From assembly GCA_017451485.1 (NCBI GenBank), contig JAFTOG010000042.1, positions 1-64,000 of the forward strand: DNA of 64,000 nucleotides. The letters run 5' to 3'. Position 1 is the first letter of the stretch; each line of letters begins with the position of its first letter. The notes below the pieces were generated by a model that made no database searches, had not been told where the DNA came from, and worked only from the letters and a program-made list of their open reading frames with translations. Source of the stretch: Clostridia bacterium. Its GTDB lineage: Bacteria > Bacillota > Clostridia > Oscillospirales > CAG-272. Below are positions 42,698 through 53,001 of the stretch, one piece after another. A program made the position numbers and the translations under genes.

Positions 42698-43558
42698 TCA
42701 TATATTTATTTTAATAATGGAGTATATGAATAAAAGCATACCAAAGCCTATTCTATACCAGCCGAAGCCCTCGAAGCTATGCTTCTTTACAAATGCCATA
42801 AGAAGCTTGATTACAAAGAGGGAAACTACAAAGGAAGTAACCGAGCCCGATACAAGGAACCAAATATCTACAGAGCTCAGGCTAAGACCGTCCATAAGGA
42901 AGCCCAATGTTTCCAATGCAGAGGCACCCAGCATAACGGGAATTGCCAAAAAGAACGAAAACTCCGCAGCTGCCGTTCTTGATACTCCCACTGTGGAGGC
43001 ACCGAGAATTGTAGAGCCGGATCTTGATGTACCGGGTACTACCGATAAGGTTTGAAAGCAGCCTATCTTAAGGGCAGTCTTTACATCGATATCATACACG
43101 GTCTCACACCTGAATTTCTTACCCTTATTAAGTCTTTCTATAACGATGAAGAGAACACCGTAAACTACAAGGGCAACAGATATTATAATGAGCTCAATAT
43201 ACTGATTATCGCCTATGAGCTTATCTAAAATCAGCTTATCTATTATTATGCCCAAAATCGCAGTGGGAACAACAGCTATAATTACATAAAACCAAAGCTT
43301 CCAGGTTTTCTTTTTCTCCTCAGCCATTTTATTTTTTGACCAGGGATTAAGCTTGTCAAAGAATAGAATGATTACAGCCAAAATAGAGGCTAACTGAGCT
43401 ACTACCAAGAACAAATCCCAACAGCCGTCACTCACCTTGGGGCTTACAAATTCCTTAGCTATTATCATATGACCTGTACTCGATACAGGGAGCCACTCAG
43501 TAATTCCCTGCACTATGCCTATAAAAATAGCCTTCAAAACCTCAACAAAAGTTTCCAT
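42698..43558 (-). CDS. uppP: Undecaprenyl-diphosphatase (BacA/UppP)
   Basis: Recycles the lipid carrier for cell-wall synthesis and gives some bacitracin tolerance. 286 residues with about eight TM helices. GIVQGITEWLPVSSTGHM (about 14-31) holds the catalytic Glu/His motif and VVPGTSRSGSTI near 175 is the second signature. It starts 3 bases after the U32 peptidase gene, as the last gene of the ABC-U32-uppP operon. Confidence 0.95.
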   Translation of the reverse strand: METFVEVLKAIFIGIVQGITEWLPVSSTGHMIIAKEFVSPKVSDGCWDLFLVVAQLASILAVIILFFDKLNPWSKNKMAEEKKKTWKLWFYVIIAVVPTAILGIIIDKLILDKLIGDNQYIELIIISVALVVYGVLFIVIERLNKGKKFRCETVYDIDVKTALKIGCFQTLSVVPGTSRSGSTILGASTVGVSRTAAAEFSFFLAIPVMLGASALETLGFLMDGLSLSSVDIWFLVSGSVTSFVVSLFVIKLLMAFVKKHSFEGFGWYRIGFGMLLFIYSIIKINI

Positions 43559-43561
43559 AAC

Positions 43562-44800
43562 TTACCTTTCTGCCGAACGAAGGATATCGCCGGGCTTAAC
43601 ATCGAATGGCACCTTCATCTTAAAGAGCATAAACGGATGAGGAGCAGATGGGATCTTTACTCCGTTTTCATCATACAGGTCCTCTGCGATAAAGCCTCTT
43701 CCACATTTTCCGGGGGTAATAAGCTCTACACGTTCTCCCTCGCAAACCTTGTTTTTCTGCATAAATGTGGCATATCCATCTGCATCTCTTTCTGTTTTAG
43801 CGACACATAGGTAGGCTTTTTCACGCAGATAACCGTTCTGACTTACTGTTTGAGGGTTCTTCATAGGATCATCAAAGAAGAAGCCCGTAGCGTATTCTCT
43901 GTGGCTGACGCTTTCCAACTCTCTTAGCCATTGCTCATTGAATTTGTATGCCGACGGGTCCTTTATATATTCATCCATTGCCATACGGTAGGTATTTGCA
44001 CATATGGAAGTATAGTAGGCACTCTTCATTCTTCCCTCTATCTTAAAGCTGTCAATACCACTTTCCATAAGCTCGGGAATATGCTCTATCATACACATAT
44101 CCTTGGAGGACATTATGTAGGAGCCCTCCTTATATTCCTCAAGGGACAAAACATCCTCAGGTCGCTTCTCCTCTGCGAAGGTAATGGGATTTGCATTATT
44201 GAAATTCCATCTGCAGGGCTGTGCACACGCACCACGGTTAGCATCTCTTCCTGTGTAGTAGTTGGACAAAAGACATCTTCCACTGTATGATATACACATA
44301 GAGCCGTGGATAAAGCATTCGAGCTCCAGAGTCGGGGGAGTATTTCTCCTTATCTCCAAAACCTCAGCAAGCGAAAGCTCCCTTGCAAGGACAACTCTCT
44401 TGGCACCCAGCTTATGCCAAGCAGTAGCTGACGCAGCAGATACAATGCTTGCCTGTGTGGAAATATGTATTTCCATATCAGGTATCAGCTCTCTTGTCAG
44501 CTGGAACACTCCAAGGTCAGAAATTATCAGTGCATCCACACCAAATTGGTCAAATTTTTTAAGGTACGCACCTAAAATTTCGTACTCTTTTGTATGTGGC
44601 ATTGTATTAACAGTCACATACACCTTTACCCCTCTTTCATGGGCATATTTAACAGCATTGGAAAGCTCATCAAGGGTAAAATTATCGGCGGCAGCACGCA
44701 TACCGAACATATCGGAGGCTAAATAAACTGCATCTGCTCCGTATAAAATAGCAGACTTCATCTTTTCAAAATTGCCTGCCGGACAAAGTAATTCTTTCAT
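43562..44800 (-). CDS. Peptidase U32 family protein (tRNA/rRNA hydroxylation type)
   Basis: 412 residues. ELLCPAGNFEKMKSAILYGADAVYL at the start, EIHISTQASIVSA near 113, and the Cys-bearing core ECFIHGSMCISYSGRCLLS near 160 with RGACAQPCRW near 187 define the U32 family. TrhP- and RlhA-type members hydroxylate tRNA or 23S rRNA uridine/cytidine with an iron-sulfur cluster; true protease activity is doubtful. It lies between an ABC permease and uppP. Confidence 0.9.
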   Translation of the reverse strand: MKELLCPAGNFEKMKSAILYGADAVYLASDMFGMRAAADNFTLDELSNAVKYAHERGVKVYVTVNTMPHTKEYEILGAYLKKFDQFGVDALIISDLGVFQLTRELIPDMEIHISTQASIVSAASATAWHKLGAKRVVLARELSLAEVLEIRRNTPPTLELECFIHGSMCISYSGRCLLSNYYTGRDANRGACAQPCRWNFNNANPITFAEEKRPEDVLSLEEYKEGSYIMSSKDMCMIEHIPELMESGIDSFKIEGRMKSAYYTSICANTYRMAMDEYIKDPSAYKFNEQWLRELESVSHREYATGFFFDDPMKNPQTVSQNGYLREKAYLCVAKTERDADGYATFMQKNKVCEGERVELITPGKCGRGFIAEDLYDENGVKIPSAPHPFMLFKMKVPFDVKPGDILRSAER

Positions 44801-44812
44801 TATTTACCTTTC

Positions 44813-46399
44813 TTATTGCTTAAGCAAAGCAAATTTTCTTTCTCCACCGTGGAGAAAATACATATGAATTGCAACACATACTCCAGCATTTATTACAGTT
44901 ACTGTAAGAGCACCAAGCAGGAAGCTTATAAAGGACATAAGGAATACAACTCCCGTCATAATAAATGCCCACAGCATGCCACCCAGCATAGATCCAAATA
45001 CGGCAAAGCCCTGCTTTACAGCTACATTTTCGTTCTGCCAGTCAAATTTCGGGAAAAGAAGTCCGAGAAGCATACCGAAATATGCACCGAAGGCTGTTAT
45101 TGCTATAACTGAAATTGCAAGCACAATCGCCTCTAATATTGAAAGCTTAAATACAACGGAAAGTATAACCGAGCATATTGCTCCTGCAGGGGCACCGATA
45201 ATAATATGTGAGGCAACCTTGGCAAGCAACACATGTGCTCCCCGAACAGGGAGTGACTGGAGTATCCATAGATGCTTATCCTCCAACGAAATGGAGGGGG
45301 TTGAAATAATAACCATTGATGCACCGAATGCAAGTAATCCGAATATAATCGGTTCAACAACAAATTCAAATCCCGAGCCTTCAATAGCAGGAATAAGGTC
45401 ACTTCCCATAACGGATATCATAATTGTAAAGATAACCATCATAAGGATACCCATACCCTCATTGAGTATATATGCTGAGGAGGTAACAAATCTTTTCATT
45501 TCCTTTTTTATGAGAGTTATAAACACTCCCTCGGCATTTTCTCTCTTTTCCTTATATCGGGTTTTTGCTCTTCCCCTCTTTGTTGTAATGATTTTAACAA
45601 AGCTTCTGTTAAGGAGGAAGTACGCCAAAGCCCCGGGTATAGCACAGCTAACAAGGAATAAAAGGAAATCAATACCACTTCCATAGGTCATAGCATTTGC
45701 ACCCCAGCCAATAAGGAACGCATCCTTAAAGCCGGAGAAATCTATATCATGCAATTCTCCGGAGCCTGAGGAGAATCCCAGGAAGCCCATAAAGTACATA
45801 TAGGCACCGAAGAATAATACAAACATACCAACGGTTACCAGAGTTTTGTTCTTTATTTTTGATGCAATCAAGGACACTATCCACGCAATAAGCGACGATA
45901 CGGATAGGGTAAGGAACGGTATCAATAAATAAACAAGAACTGTGAACAAAAATCCTGTAAGGCTGTATCCTATAAATATACCAAAGGTAATAATAGCGGG
46001 AATCATTATAACAGACTCCAGCATATAGTTTATTATCAGCAAAAATACAAGCCTGGATGTAAAGATATATTTTGGGGGTATCGGCAGCGACAGAAGAAGC
46101 TCATTATCCTTAGAATCAAATATCTGTGTCTTAGTCGGAAAGATACTGCCGAAAAGGGTCAGTGCTATTGCTACAAGCAGAGCCAGTGAAAATACGAAAA
46201 ACTCCTGATCTGTGCCAGATGTGATAATACTCATACCTGTAAAAAGAGCAAACATGGCTCCCGTAATATAGAGTCCAACAAAGGCAAACAGTATTATCAT
46301 CAGAACCTTACCTGCTGTTGACTTGTTTTTCTTTTTCTTACCCTGCATAAGGGAAGCGAAAAACATACTGAAGCGTGTTTTAAGTAGTAGCTTAAACAT
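44813..46399 (-). CDS. ABC transporter permease (ABC-2-like exporter)
   Basis: A 528-residue membrane protein with about twelve hydrophobic segments, the first two near 45-65 and 75-100. The long form is similar to the Firmicutes exporter permeases that pair with CcmA-like ATPases. ATG 46399 is used because GGAGG precedes it. The start overlaps the ATPase gene end by 8 bases. Substrate unknown. Confidence 0.82.
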   Translation of the reverse strand: MFKLLLKTRFSMFFASLMQGKKKKNKSTAGKVLMIILFAFVGLYITGAMFALFTGMSIITSGTDQEFFVFSLALLVAIALTLFGSIFPTKTQIFDSKDNELLLSLPIPPKYIFTSRLVFLLIINYMLESVIMIPAIITFGIFIGYSLTGFLFTVLVYLLIPFLTLSVSSLIAWIVSLIASKIKNKTLVTVGMFVLFFGAYMYFMGFLGFSSGSGELHDIDFSGFKDAFLIGWGANAMTYGSGIDFLLFLVSCAIPGALAYFLLNRSFVKIITTKRGRAKTRYKEKRENAEGVFITLIKKEMKRFVTSSAYILNEGMGILMMVIFTIMISVMGSDLIPAIEGSGFEFVVEPIIFGLLAFGASMVIISTPSISLEDKHLWILQSLPVRGAHVLLAKVASHIIIGAPAGAICSVILSVVFKLSILEAIVLAISVIAITAFGAYFGMLLGLLFPKFDWQNENVAVKQGFAVFGSMLGGMLWAFIMTGVVFLMSFISFLLGALTVTVINAGVCVAIHMYFLHGGERKFALLKQ

Positions 46400-47105
46400 T
46401 TGTATCCTCCAATTCAAGGAATACACTCTCCAAGGACTCGTCACCCTTGATTTCATTCATAGAGCCGCTGCGAACAAGCTTTCCACCCTTGATAATAGCT
46501 ATTTTATCACATATCTTCTCTGCTACATCGAGAACATGAGTCGAGAAGAAGATGGCACCACCGTTATCGCAGATACGCTTCATCTCCTCTTTAAGGAGAA
46601 ATGTTGCCTTAGGGTCAAGACCTACAAAGGGCTCATCCATTATAAGCACCTTGGGATCGTGGACAAGGGCTGAAATAATAGCAAGCTTCTGCTTCATACC
46701 GTGGGAGTATGATGATATGGGCTCGGCAAGATCCCTTGTAATCTCAAACATATCTCCGTATCTCTTTATTCTTTGAAAGCGATCCTCACGGCTCACTCCA
46801 AAAATATTGGCAATAAAGTTAAGATACTTAATGCCTGTCATAAAATCGTAAAGGTCGGGGTTGTCAGGGAGGTATGCGATTTTTCTTTTACATGCAATAG
46901 GGTCGTCTTTAATGGATACTCCATCCACTAAAATTTCTCCGCAATCAAAATCAAGCAAACCGCAAATTGACTTTATCGTAGTGGTTTTACCTGCTCCGTT
47001 ATGACCGATAAAGGCATACATTTCTCCTGCTCCTATATGCAAGGAAAGATTATCAACTGCCTTTTTATCTCCATAGGTTTTTGTAAGATTTCTTATATCA
47101 ATCAT
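46392..47105 (-). CDS. ABC transporter ATP-binding protein
   Basis: 237 residues with Walker A GHNGAGKTT near 34, Q-loop region, signature SYSHGMKQKLAI near 130, Walker B VLIMDEPF near 150 and the switch His in FFSTHVLD near 188. It is the CcmA/multidrug-export type. First gene of the operon ATPase-permease-U32-uppP. Confidence 0.92.
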   Translation of the reverse strand: MIDIRNLTKTYGDKKAVDNLSLHIGAGEMYAFIGHNGAGKTTTIKSICGLLDFDCGEILVDGVSIKDDPIACKRKIAYLPDNPDLYDFMTGIKYLNFIANIFGVSREDRFQRIKRYGDMFEITRDLAEPISSYSHGMKQKLAIISALVHDPKVLIMDEPFVGLDPKATFLLKEEMKRICDNGGAIFFSTHVLDVAEKICDKIAIIKGGKLVRSGSMNEIKGDESLESVFLELEDTNV

Positions 47106-47141
47106 AAATGCCTCCTATATTTAGATATACTTATTTATTTT

Positions 47142-47170
47142 ATTTTAACATAATATATTTTCAAAGTCAA
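47142..47170 (-). promoter_or_regulatory. Promoter of the ABC-U32-uppP operon
   Basis: TTGACT (47165-47170), 17 bases, TAAAAT (47142-47147) on the minus strand; a TAGGAGG site precedes the ATG. Confidence 0.75.
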
Positions 47171-47209
47171 TATTATTAGTTTATCTTCAATAAATTCAGA
47201 AATTTGCAT

Positions 47210-47240
47210 AAAAAAGGCGACTCTTGCGAGTCGCCCTTTT
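47210..47240. terminator. Terminator of nifJ
   Basis: GGCGACTC-TTGC-GAGTCGCC with A6 before and T4ATTTTT after, just beyond the nifJ stop; likely functional in both directions. Confidence 0.85.
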
Positions 47241-47269
47241 ATTTTTATAGAAATACTTGCTTTATAGAA

Positions 47270-50200
47270 TTACTTGTAAAGCTCTGTAAATCTTGTAAGT
47301 CTCTCGTACTTAGCCTTTGCAACCTCTTCTGCCTTAGCAAAGAGCTCGTTAGCACGCTCGGGGTTGGATGCAGCGAGACGGCTGTAACGGTTTTCACTCT
47401 TGATAAAGTCGATGTAAGAAGCTGTAGGAGCCTTGGAATCAAGTGAGAAGGGATTCTTGCCCTCGCCCTTGAGTGCAGGATTGTATCTGAACATCTGCCA
47501 GTAGCCTGCCTCAACTGCCTTCTTCATTTCGAGCTGGCAGTTCTGCATTGTGCCCTTAATACCGTGCATTTCACAAGGAGCATAACCGATGATGATAGAA
47601 GGACCGTTATAAGCCTCAGCCTCTGTAAGAGCCTTGAGGAGCTGGTTCATATCAGCACCCATAGCAACCTGTGCTACATATACATAGCCGTAGGACATAG
47701 CAATCTCAGCAAGATTCTTCTTACCGATTGCCTTACCTGCTGCTGCAAACTGAGCAACCTGACCGATATTGGAGGACTTGGAAGCCTGTCCACCTGTGTT
47801 GGAGTAAACCTCAGTATCGAATACCATGATGTTTACGTCCTCGCCGGAAGCGATAACATGGTCAAGACCACCGAAGCCAATATCGTAAGCCCAACCGTCG
47901 CCACCGAAGATCCATACGGACTTCTTGGAGAGGTAATCCTTCTCGGAGAGGATTTCCTTAGCTGTGGGGCATCCTGCCTCTGCAGCCTTTTCAAGCTCTA
48001 CGATAAGTGCCTTTGTAGCTGTTTCATTTACCTTGCCGTTGTCCTTGGAGTCGATGTATGCCTTAGCTGCTGCCTTGAACTCATCGGAAGCCTTGTCACT
48101 CTCTGCCATCTCAGCAACCTTGTCGATAAGACGGTTACGGATTGTCTTCTGACCGAGATACATACCAAGACCGTGCTCTGCATTATCCTCAAAGAGGGAG
48201 TTAGCCCATGCAGGACCACGACCGGACTTGTTGTTTACTGTGTAAGGTGTTGCGGGAGCAGAACCACCCCAAATGGAGGAGCAGCCTGTTGCATTGGAGA
48301 TGTACATTCTCTCACCGAAGAGCTGTGTGATAAGACGAGCATAGGATGTCTCTGCACAGCCTGCACAAGAGCCGGAGAACTCAAGGAGGGGCTGCTTGAA
48401 CTGGCTACCCTTAACTGTTGTGTTGATGAGCTCTTCCTTCTCGGAAACATTTTCAACAGCGTAATCCCAAGGAGCCTGCTGGTCTACCTGTGTCTCACGG
48501 AGAACCATCTTGATAGCCTTCTTGTCAGTACCGTCCTTTTCAGCCTTAGCTGTTACGGGACAAGCCTTAACGCAAAGTGTACAACCCATACAGTCTGCAG
48601 GAGAAATTGCCATTGAGAATTTATAATTTGTCTTAATAACAGGCTTAGCTGTGAACTTTGTAGCCTCAGGAGCTGCTGCTGCCTCTTCCTCGTTCATAGC
48701 GAAAGGACGGATAGCTGCATGAGGACATACAAATGCACAGTTGTTACACTGGATACAGTTTTCGGGAATCCACTCAGGAACATAAACTGCAACGCCTCTC
48801 TTCTCGGAAGCTGTGGAGCCCTGGGGGAATGTACCGTCAACATAATCTGTAAATGCGGAAACGGGGAGGCTGTCGCCTGCCATTGCATTAACAGGGGTAA
48901 CAACGCTGTTAACGAATTTCTGAAGGTCTGCTCTCTTGGATGTGTATGCAGCCTTAGGAGCATCGGGAGCTACTGTCTTCCATGCTTCGGGAACTGCTAC
49001 CTCAACAAAAGCATCTGAGCCTGCGTCGATAGCTGCATAGTTGAGGTCAACGATAGCCTGTCCCTTCTTGATGTAGGACTTGTATGCTGCCTTCTTCATA
49101 TACTCGATAGCCTCATCCTTAGGAAGGATATTAGCAAGGGAGAAGAATGCAGACTGAAGAACTGTGTTCTTAACCTTAGCGTTACCAATCTTCTTAGTAG
49201 CGATTGTTGTAGCATCGATTGTATAGAACTTAATGTTGTTCTCAGCGATGTACTTCTTAACATTTGCAGGAAGGTTCTCTTCAAGACCCTGTGCATCCCA
49301 TGAGCAGTCAAGAAGGAATGTACCACCGGGCTTAATATCGCTTACCATATCATACTTCTTGAGGTAAGAGGAGTTGTGGCAAGCTACGAAATTAGCCTTG
49401 TTTATGTAGTAGGGGCTCTTGATAGGCTTATCACCGAAACGAAGGTGAGAAATTGTAATACCGGATGTCTTCTTAGAGTCATACTGGAAGTATGCCTGAA
49501 TGTATTTGTCGGTGTGGTCACCGATGATCTTAATGGAGTTCTTGTTAGCACCAACTGTACCGTCTCCACCGAGACCCCAGAACTTACAAGCAATTGTACC
49601 TGCAGCTGCTGTGTCGGGGGCGGGCTTTTCTTCAAGAGAAAGACCTGTTACATCGTCAACGATACCGATTGTAAAGTTATTCTTGGGAGCATCCTTAGCA
49701 AGGTTCTCGTATACTGCGAAGATGGACTGAGGAGGTGTATCCTTAGAGCCAAGACCATAACGGCCTCCAACAACCTTAATGTCGGATCTTCCTGTCATAG
49801 AAAGTGCTGTAACAACATCAATGTAAAGAGGTTCACCAAGAGAACCGGGCTCCTTTGTTCTGTCAAGAACAGCGAGCTTCTTACATGTAGTGGGAATAGC
49901 CTCAGCAAGCTTGGAAGCTACGAAGGGACGGTAAAGTCTAACCTTAACAAGACCTACCTTTTCACCTGCAGCGAGCATATAATCAATAACCTCTTCCGCA
50001 ACATCACAGAGCGAACCCATAGCAACGATAACTCTGTCTGCGTCGGGAGCACCGTAGTAGTTGAAGAGCTTATAATCTGTACCGATCTTTTCGTTTACCT
50101 TGTCCATGTACTCCTCTACGATTGCAGGGAATGCATCATAGTACTTGTTACATGCCTCTCTGTGCTGGAAGAAGATATCACCGTTCTCAGCAGAGCCACG

Positions 50201-50848
50201 GAGTACAGGATGCTCAGGATTGATGGAACGAGCACGGAATGCAGCGATTGCATCCTTGTCAACCATTTCCTCAAGAACATCATAATCCCATGTTTCAATC
50301 TTCTGAATCTCGTGGGATGTACGGAATCCGTCGAAGAAGTTAAGAACAGGAACTCTACCCTTGATTGTTGCAAGGTGAGCAACTGCTCCAAGGTCCATAA
50401 CCTCCTGGGGATTGGACTCAGCCATCATAGCGAAGCCTGTCTGACGGCACGCATAAACATCGGAGTGGTCACCAAAAATGTTAAGAGCATGTGAAGCTAC
50501 ACAACGAGCAGAAACATGAATTACGCAAGGAAGAAGCTCACCTGCGATCTTGTACATGTTGGGGATCATCAAGAGAAGACCCTGAGATGCTGTGTAGGTT
50601 GTTGTGAGAGCACCTGCTGCAAGAGAACCGTGTACTGCTCCGGCTGCACCTGCCTCAGACTGCATTTCAACCACCTTAACGGTATCACCCATAATATTCT
50701 TAAGACCAGTAGCAGACCATGTGTCTGTAACATCGGCCATAACAGAAGAAGGGGTGATGGGGTAAATAGCTGCTACTTCAGTAAACGCATAGGAAGCGTG
50801 TGCGGCAGCGGTATTACCGTCCATTGATAATTTTTTTCTTGTTACCAT
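47270..50848 (-). CDS. nifJ: Pyruvate:ferredoxin (flavodoxin) oxidoreductase
   Basis: Oxidises pyruvate to acetyl-CoA, CO2 and reduced ferredoxin, the central anaerobic step. The 1192-residue single chain has the usual order: pyrimidine-binding domain I (AHASYAFTEVAAIYPITPSS near 14), domain II, gamma domain (HLRFGDKPIKSPYYI near 445), two 4Fe-4S clusters (CIQCNNCAFVCP near 690 and CMGCTLCVKACP near 745), a third-cluster region (GSCAGCAETSYARL near 820) and TPP domain (GDGWAYDIGFGGLDHV near 975). Codon use is highly biased, indicating high expression. Confidence 0.97.
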   Translation of the reverse strand: MVTRKKLSMDGNTAAAHASYAFTEVAAIYPITPSSVMADVTDTWSATGLKNIMGDTVKVVEMQSEAGAAGAVHGSLAAGALTTTYTASQGLLLMIPNMYKIAGELLPCVIHVSARCVASHALNIFGDHSDVYACRQTGFAMMAESNPQEVMDLGAVAHLATIKGRVPVLNFFDGFRTSHEIQKIETWDYDVLEEMVDKDAIAAFRARSINPEHPVLRGSAENGDIFFQHREACNKYYDAFPAIVEEYMDKVNEKIGTDYKLFNYYGAPDADRVIVAMGSLCDVAEEVIDYMLAAGEKVGLVKVRLYRPFVASKLAEAIPTTCKKLAVLDRTKEPGSLGEPLYIDVVTALSMTGRSDIKVVGGRYGLGSKDTPPQSIFAVYENLAKDAPKNNFTIGIVDDVTGLSLEEKPAPDTAAAGTIACKFWGLGGDGTVGANKNSIKIIGDHTDKYIQAYFQYDSKKTSGITISHLRFGDKPIKSPYYINKANFVACHNSSYLKKYDMVSDIKPGGTFLLDCSWDAQGLEENLPANVKKYIAENNIKFYTIDATTIATKKIGNAKVKNTVLQSAFFSLANILPKDEAIEYMKKAAYKSYIKKGQAIVDLNYAAIDAGSDAFVEVAVPEAWKTVAPDAPKAAYTSKRADLQKFVNSVVTPVNAMAGDSLPVSAFTDYVDGTFPQGSTASEKRGVAVYVPEWIPENCIQCNNCAFVCPHAAIRPFAMNEEEAAAAPEATKFTAKPVIKTNYKFSMAISPADCMGCTLCVKACPVTAKAEKDGTDKKAIKMVLRETQVDQQAPWDYAVENVSEKEELINTTVKGSQFKQPLLEFSGSCAGCAETSYARLITQLFGERMYISNATGCSSIWGGSAPATPYTVNNKSGRGPAWANSLFEDNAEHGLGMYLGQKTIRNRLIDKVAEMAESDKASDEFKAAAKAYIDSKDNGKVNETATKALIVELEKAAEAGCPTAKEILSEKDYLSKKSVWIFGGDGWAYDIGFGGLDHVIASGEDVNIMVFDTEVYSNTGGQASKSSNIGQVAQFAAAGKAIGKKNLAEIAMSYGYVYVAQVAMGADMNQLLKALTEAEAYNGPSIIIGYAPCEMHGIKGTMQNCQLEMKKAVEAGYWQMFRYNPALKGEGKNPFSLDSKAPTASYIDFIKSENRYSRLAASNPERANELFAKAEEVAKAKYERLTRFTELYK

Positions 50849-50918
50849 AACAAAAAACCTCCATTTATGATAAAAAATTTATAAGCTGTGAATGAGGTTG
50901 TAAAAATCCAACCAATTT

Positions 50919-50947
50919 ATTTTAACATTTTTTATTCTATTTTTCAA
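50919..50947 (-). promoter_or_regulatory. Promoter of nifJ
   Basis: TTGAAA (50942-50947), 17 bases, TAAAAT (50919-50924); the leader is about 65 bases and has a GGAGG site. Confidence 0.65.
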
Positions 50948-51011
50948 TAGATAAAATGTATTTTCTACTGTTTTTCTTGATTTTTTATAAATTTTGTGAA
51001 TACTATACTAA

Positions 51012-51221
51012 TTACTCTACTGTTTCAAACTCCGATAAGTCTGCATTTGCCATATCAGCGGACTTTATATTTCCCTTTACTCTCTCATAATAGGAAATTT
51101 TTTGTCTTGCCAGAAATGTTAAAAGGCTTGATACAGTCATACCCTCCCCTTTTGCAACAACCGATAGCTTTTTAGCCATATCCTCTGCTATATAGATTTT
51201 AGCACATTTGTTTTTCTTCAT
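51012..51221 (-). CDS. Small ribbon-helix-helix-like protein
   Basis: 69 residues: a basic N-terminus KNKCAKIYIAEDMAKKLSVVAKGEGMTVSSLLTFLARQ resembles the beta-strand plus two helices of CopG/Arc regulators, followed by an acidic tail (ADMANADLSEFETVE). A ribosome site AAGGAGAA precedes the ATG. No toxin gene lies next to it. DNA-binding regulator is the best guess. Confidence 0.55.
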   Translation of the reverse strand: MKKNKCAKIYIAEDMAKKLSVVAKGEGMTVSSLLTFLARQKISYYERVKGNIKSADMANADLSEFETVE

Positions 51222-51280
51222 ATAAATTCTCCTTGTTTGACTTATCTTTTTTAATTATAGCACATTTTTCTCTGTTTGTC

Positions 51281-51309
51281 TTGCTATTTTCTACATTTTA
51301 TGATAATAT
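51281..51309 (+). promoter_or_regulatory. Promoter of the comM-like gene
   Basis: TTGCTA (51281-51286), 17 bases, TAATAT (51304-51309). Confidence 0.45.
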
Positions 51310-51371
51310 TTTATTAAATGAATGAAATTGTCACTATTAGCTTTTGGCAATTATGTCACAGGAGGTTATCA

Positions 51372-52919
51372 ATGCTAAGCTGTACATACAGTGCAGGTAT
51401 TTTCGGTATAGACGGATATCTTGTAACCGTCGAATGCAATACATCAAAAAGATTATCCTGCTTTGAAATAGTCGGTCTGCCCGACAATGCGATAAAGGAA
51501 GCAAAGGAGAGAGTACGGTCTGCCTCTATAAACTCCGGCTTTCAGTTCCCTGACTGTGAGCTTATTGTAAATCTTGCTCCGGCTGATATCAAAAAGGAGG
51601 GCTCTGCCTTCGACCTTGCCATTGCCCTGAACATACTGAAATGTGCAGGTAGCATTGGGCACGAGGCTGAGCTGGAGGACAAATGCTTCATAGGTGAGCT
51701 TTCTCTATCGGGTGCCATCCGTCCCGTCCGTGGAGCTCTATGTATGGTGATTGCAGCGAAAAACGCAGGCAAAAAGGAGATATTTGTCCCCGTAGATAAC
51801 GCAAAGGAAGCATCGGTTGTGCAAGGAATTGATGTATACGGTATCAAAAATTTACGACAAATTGCCGATTTTCTTAACGGTAAGATACATCTTGATAAAT
51901 ATGTCTACACTGATGACGGAGAGTCATACAATTCCCTGTATCCTGATTTTGCAGATGTAATGGGACAGGCAAAGGCAAAAAGAGCTCTTGAAATTGCAGC
52001 ATCCGGTGGGCACAACATTGTCCTCATCGGTCCTCCCGGTACCGGAAAATCTATGCTTGCAAAGAGATTGCCCTCAATTCTTCCCGAAATGAGCTTTGAG
52101 GAATCTGTTGAAACAACAAAGGTACACTCAATTTCCGGACTTTTAACCGATGGAGTGTCGCTAATCAGAGCAAGGCCCTTTCGTTCTCCTCATCACACAA
52201 TGTCGGCTGCAAGTATGGTTGGAGGAGGAAAAATCCCGACTCCCGGTGAAATTTCTCTTGCCAACAACGGAGTTTTATTCCTTGATGAGCTACCTGAATT
52301 CAATAAGCAGGTAATGGAATCTCTGCGACAGCCCCTGGAGGACGGTTGCATTACGATTACGAGAACTGCAGGAAAGGTGAAGTACCCCTGCTCCTTTATG
52401 CTTGTCTGTGCTATGAATCCCTGTCGCTGTGGCTACTACGGTCATCCGACCAAGGAATGCACATGTAAGGAAAGCGACATAAAGAAATATCTTAAAAAAA
52501 TCAGTGGTCCCCTCCTTGACAGAATTGATATACAGATCGAGGTGCCATCCCTATCCTATGGAGAGTTATCCCAAAAGGAAAAGGCTGAGCCATCCTCAGC
52601 TATACGGGAAAGAGTAAATAAGGCCCGTCAGATTGCTATGGAAAGATATGAGGGAGAAACCACCGACAACGGTATAAGGATTACCTGCAATGCCCAGTTG
52701 GAGTCAAAGCATCTTCGTAAATACTGTATTCTCGATGACCAGTGTAAGGCTATAATGGAAAGAGCCTTTATCAATCTTGGTCTTTCTGCAAGAGGTCACG
52801 ACAGAATTTTACGCCTGGCAAGAACAATAGCCGACCTTGAAGGAAGCGAAAATATTAAGGTTGTACATTTAGCCGAGGCAATACAGCTCCGTTCACTTGA
52901 TAAAAAATATTTCAATTAA
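51372..52919 (+). CDS. comM: YifB/ComM-family Mg-chelatase-like AAA ATPase
   Basis: 515 residues. The N-terminal Lon-like domain (GIFGIDGYLVTVE, then IVGLPDNAIKEAKERVRSA near 38) precedes a magnesium-chelatase-type AAA module: Walker A GPPGTGKSML near 222, Walker B VLFLDELPEF near 302, MNPCRCGYYGHP near 359 with the zinc-like Cys set, and LLDRIDIQIEVPSL near 398. ComM is a hexameric helicase that drives branch migration during natural transformation. ATG 51372 follows CAGGAGG, so the earlier in-frame ATGs are not used. Confidence 0.92.
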   Translation: MLSCTYSAGIFGIDGYLVTVECNTSKRLSCFEIVGLPDNAIKEAKERVRSASINSGFQFPDCELIVNLAPADIKKEGSAFDLAIALNILKCAGSIGHEAELEDKCFIGELSLSGAIRPVRGALCMVIAAKNAGKKEIFVPVDNAKEASVVQGIDVYGIKNLRQIADFLNGKIHLDKYVYTDDGESYNSLYPDFADVMGQAKAKRALEIAASGGHNIVLIGPPGTGKSMLAKRLPSILPEMSFEESVETTKVHSISGLLTDGVSLIRARPFRSPHHTMSAASMVGGGKIPTPGEISLANNGVLFLDELPEFNKQVMESLRQPLEDGCITITRTAGKVKYPCSFMLVCAMNPCRCGYYGHPTKECTCKESDIKKYLKKISGPLLDRIDIQIEVPSLSYGELSQKEKAEPSSAIRERVNKARQIAMERYEGETTDNGIRITCNAQLESKHLRKYCILDDQCKAIMERAFINLGLSARGHDRILRLARTIADLEGSENIKVVHLAEAIQLRSLDKKYFN

Positions 52920-52926
52920 TATTGAT

Positions 52927-52972
52927 AAAAGCAGACACTCCACCAAAAAAATCGGGTGGAGTGTCTGTTTTA
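52927..52972. terminator. Terminator between convergent genes
   Basis: CAGACACTCCACC pairs with GGTGGAGTGTCTG around a ten-base loop, 12 bases after the comM stop; A and T runs on the two sides. Confidence 0.85.
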
Positions 52973-53001
52973 TATACTAAAAATGACTTTTTATTAATAA
53001 T

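Noticed and set aside
47564..50494. Long plus-strand open frames within nifJ
   Set aside because: Same effect of codon bias in a highly expressed gene; composition is unlike a protein.
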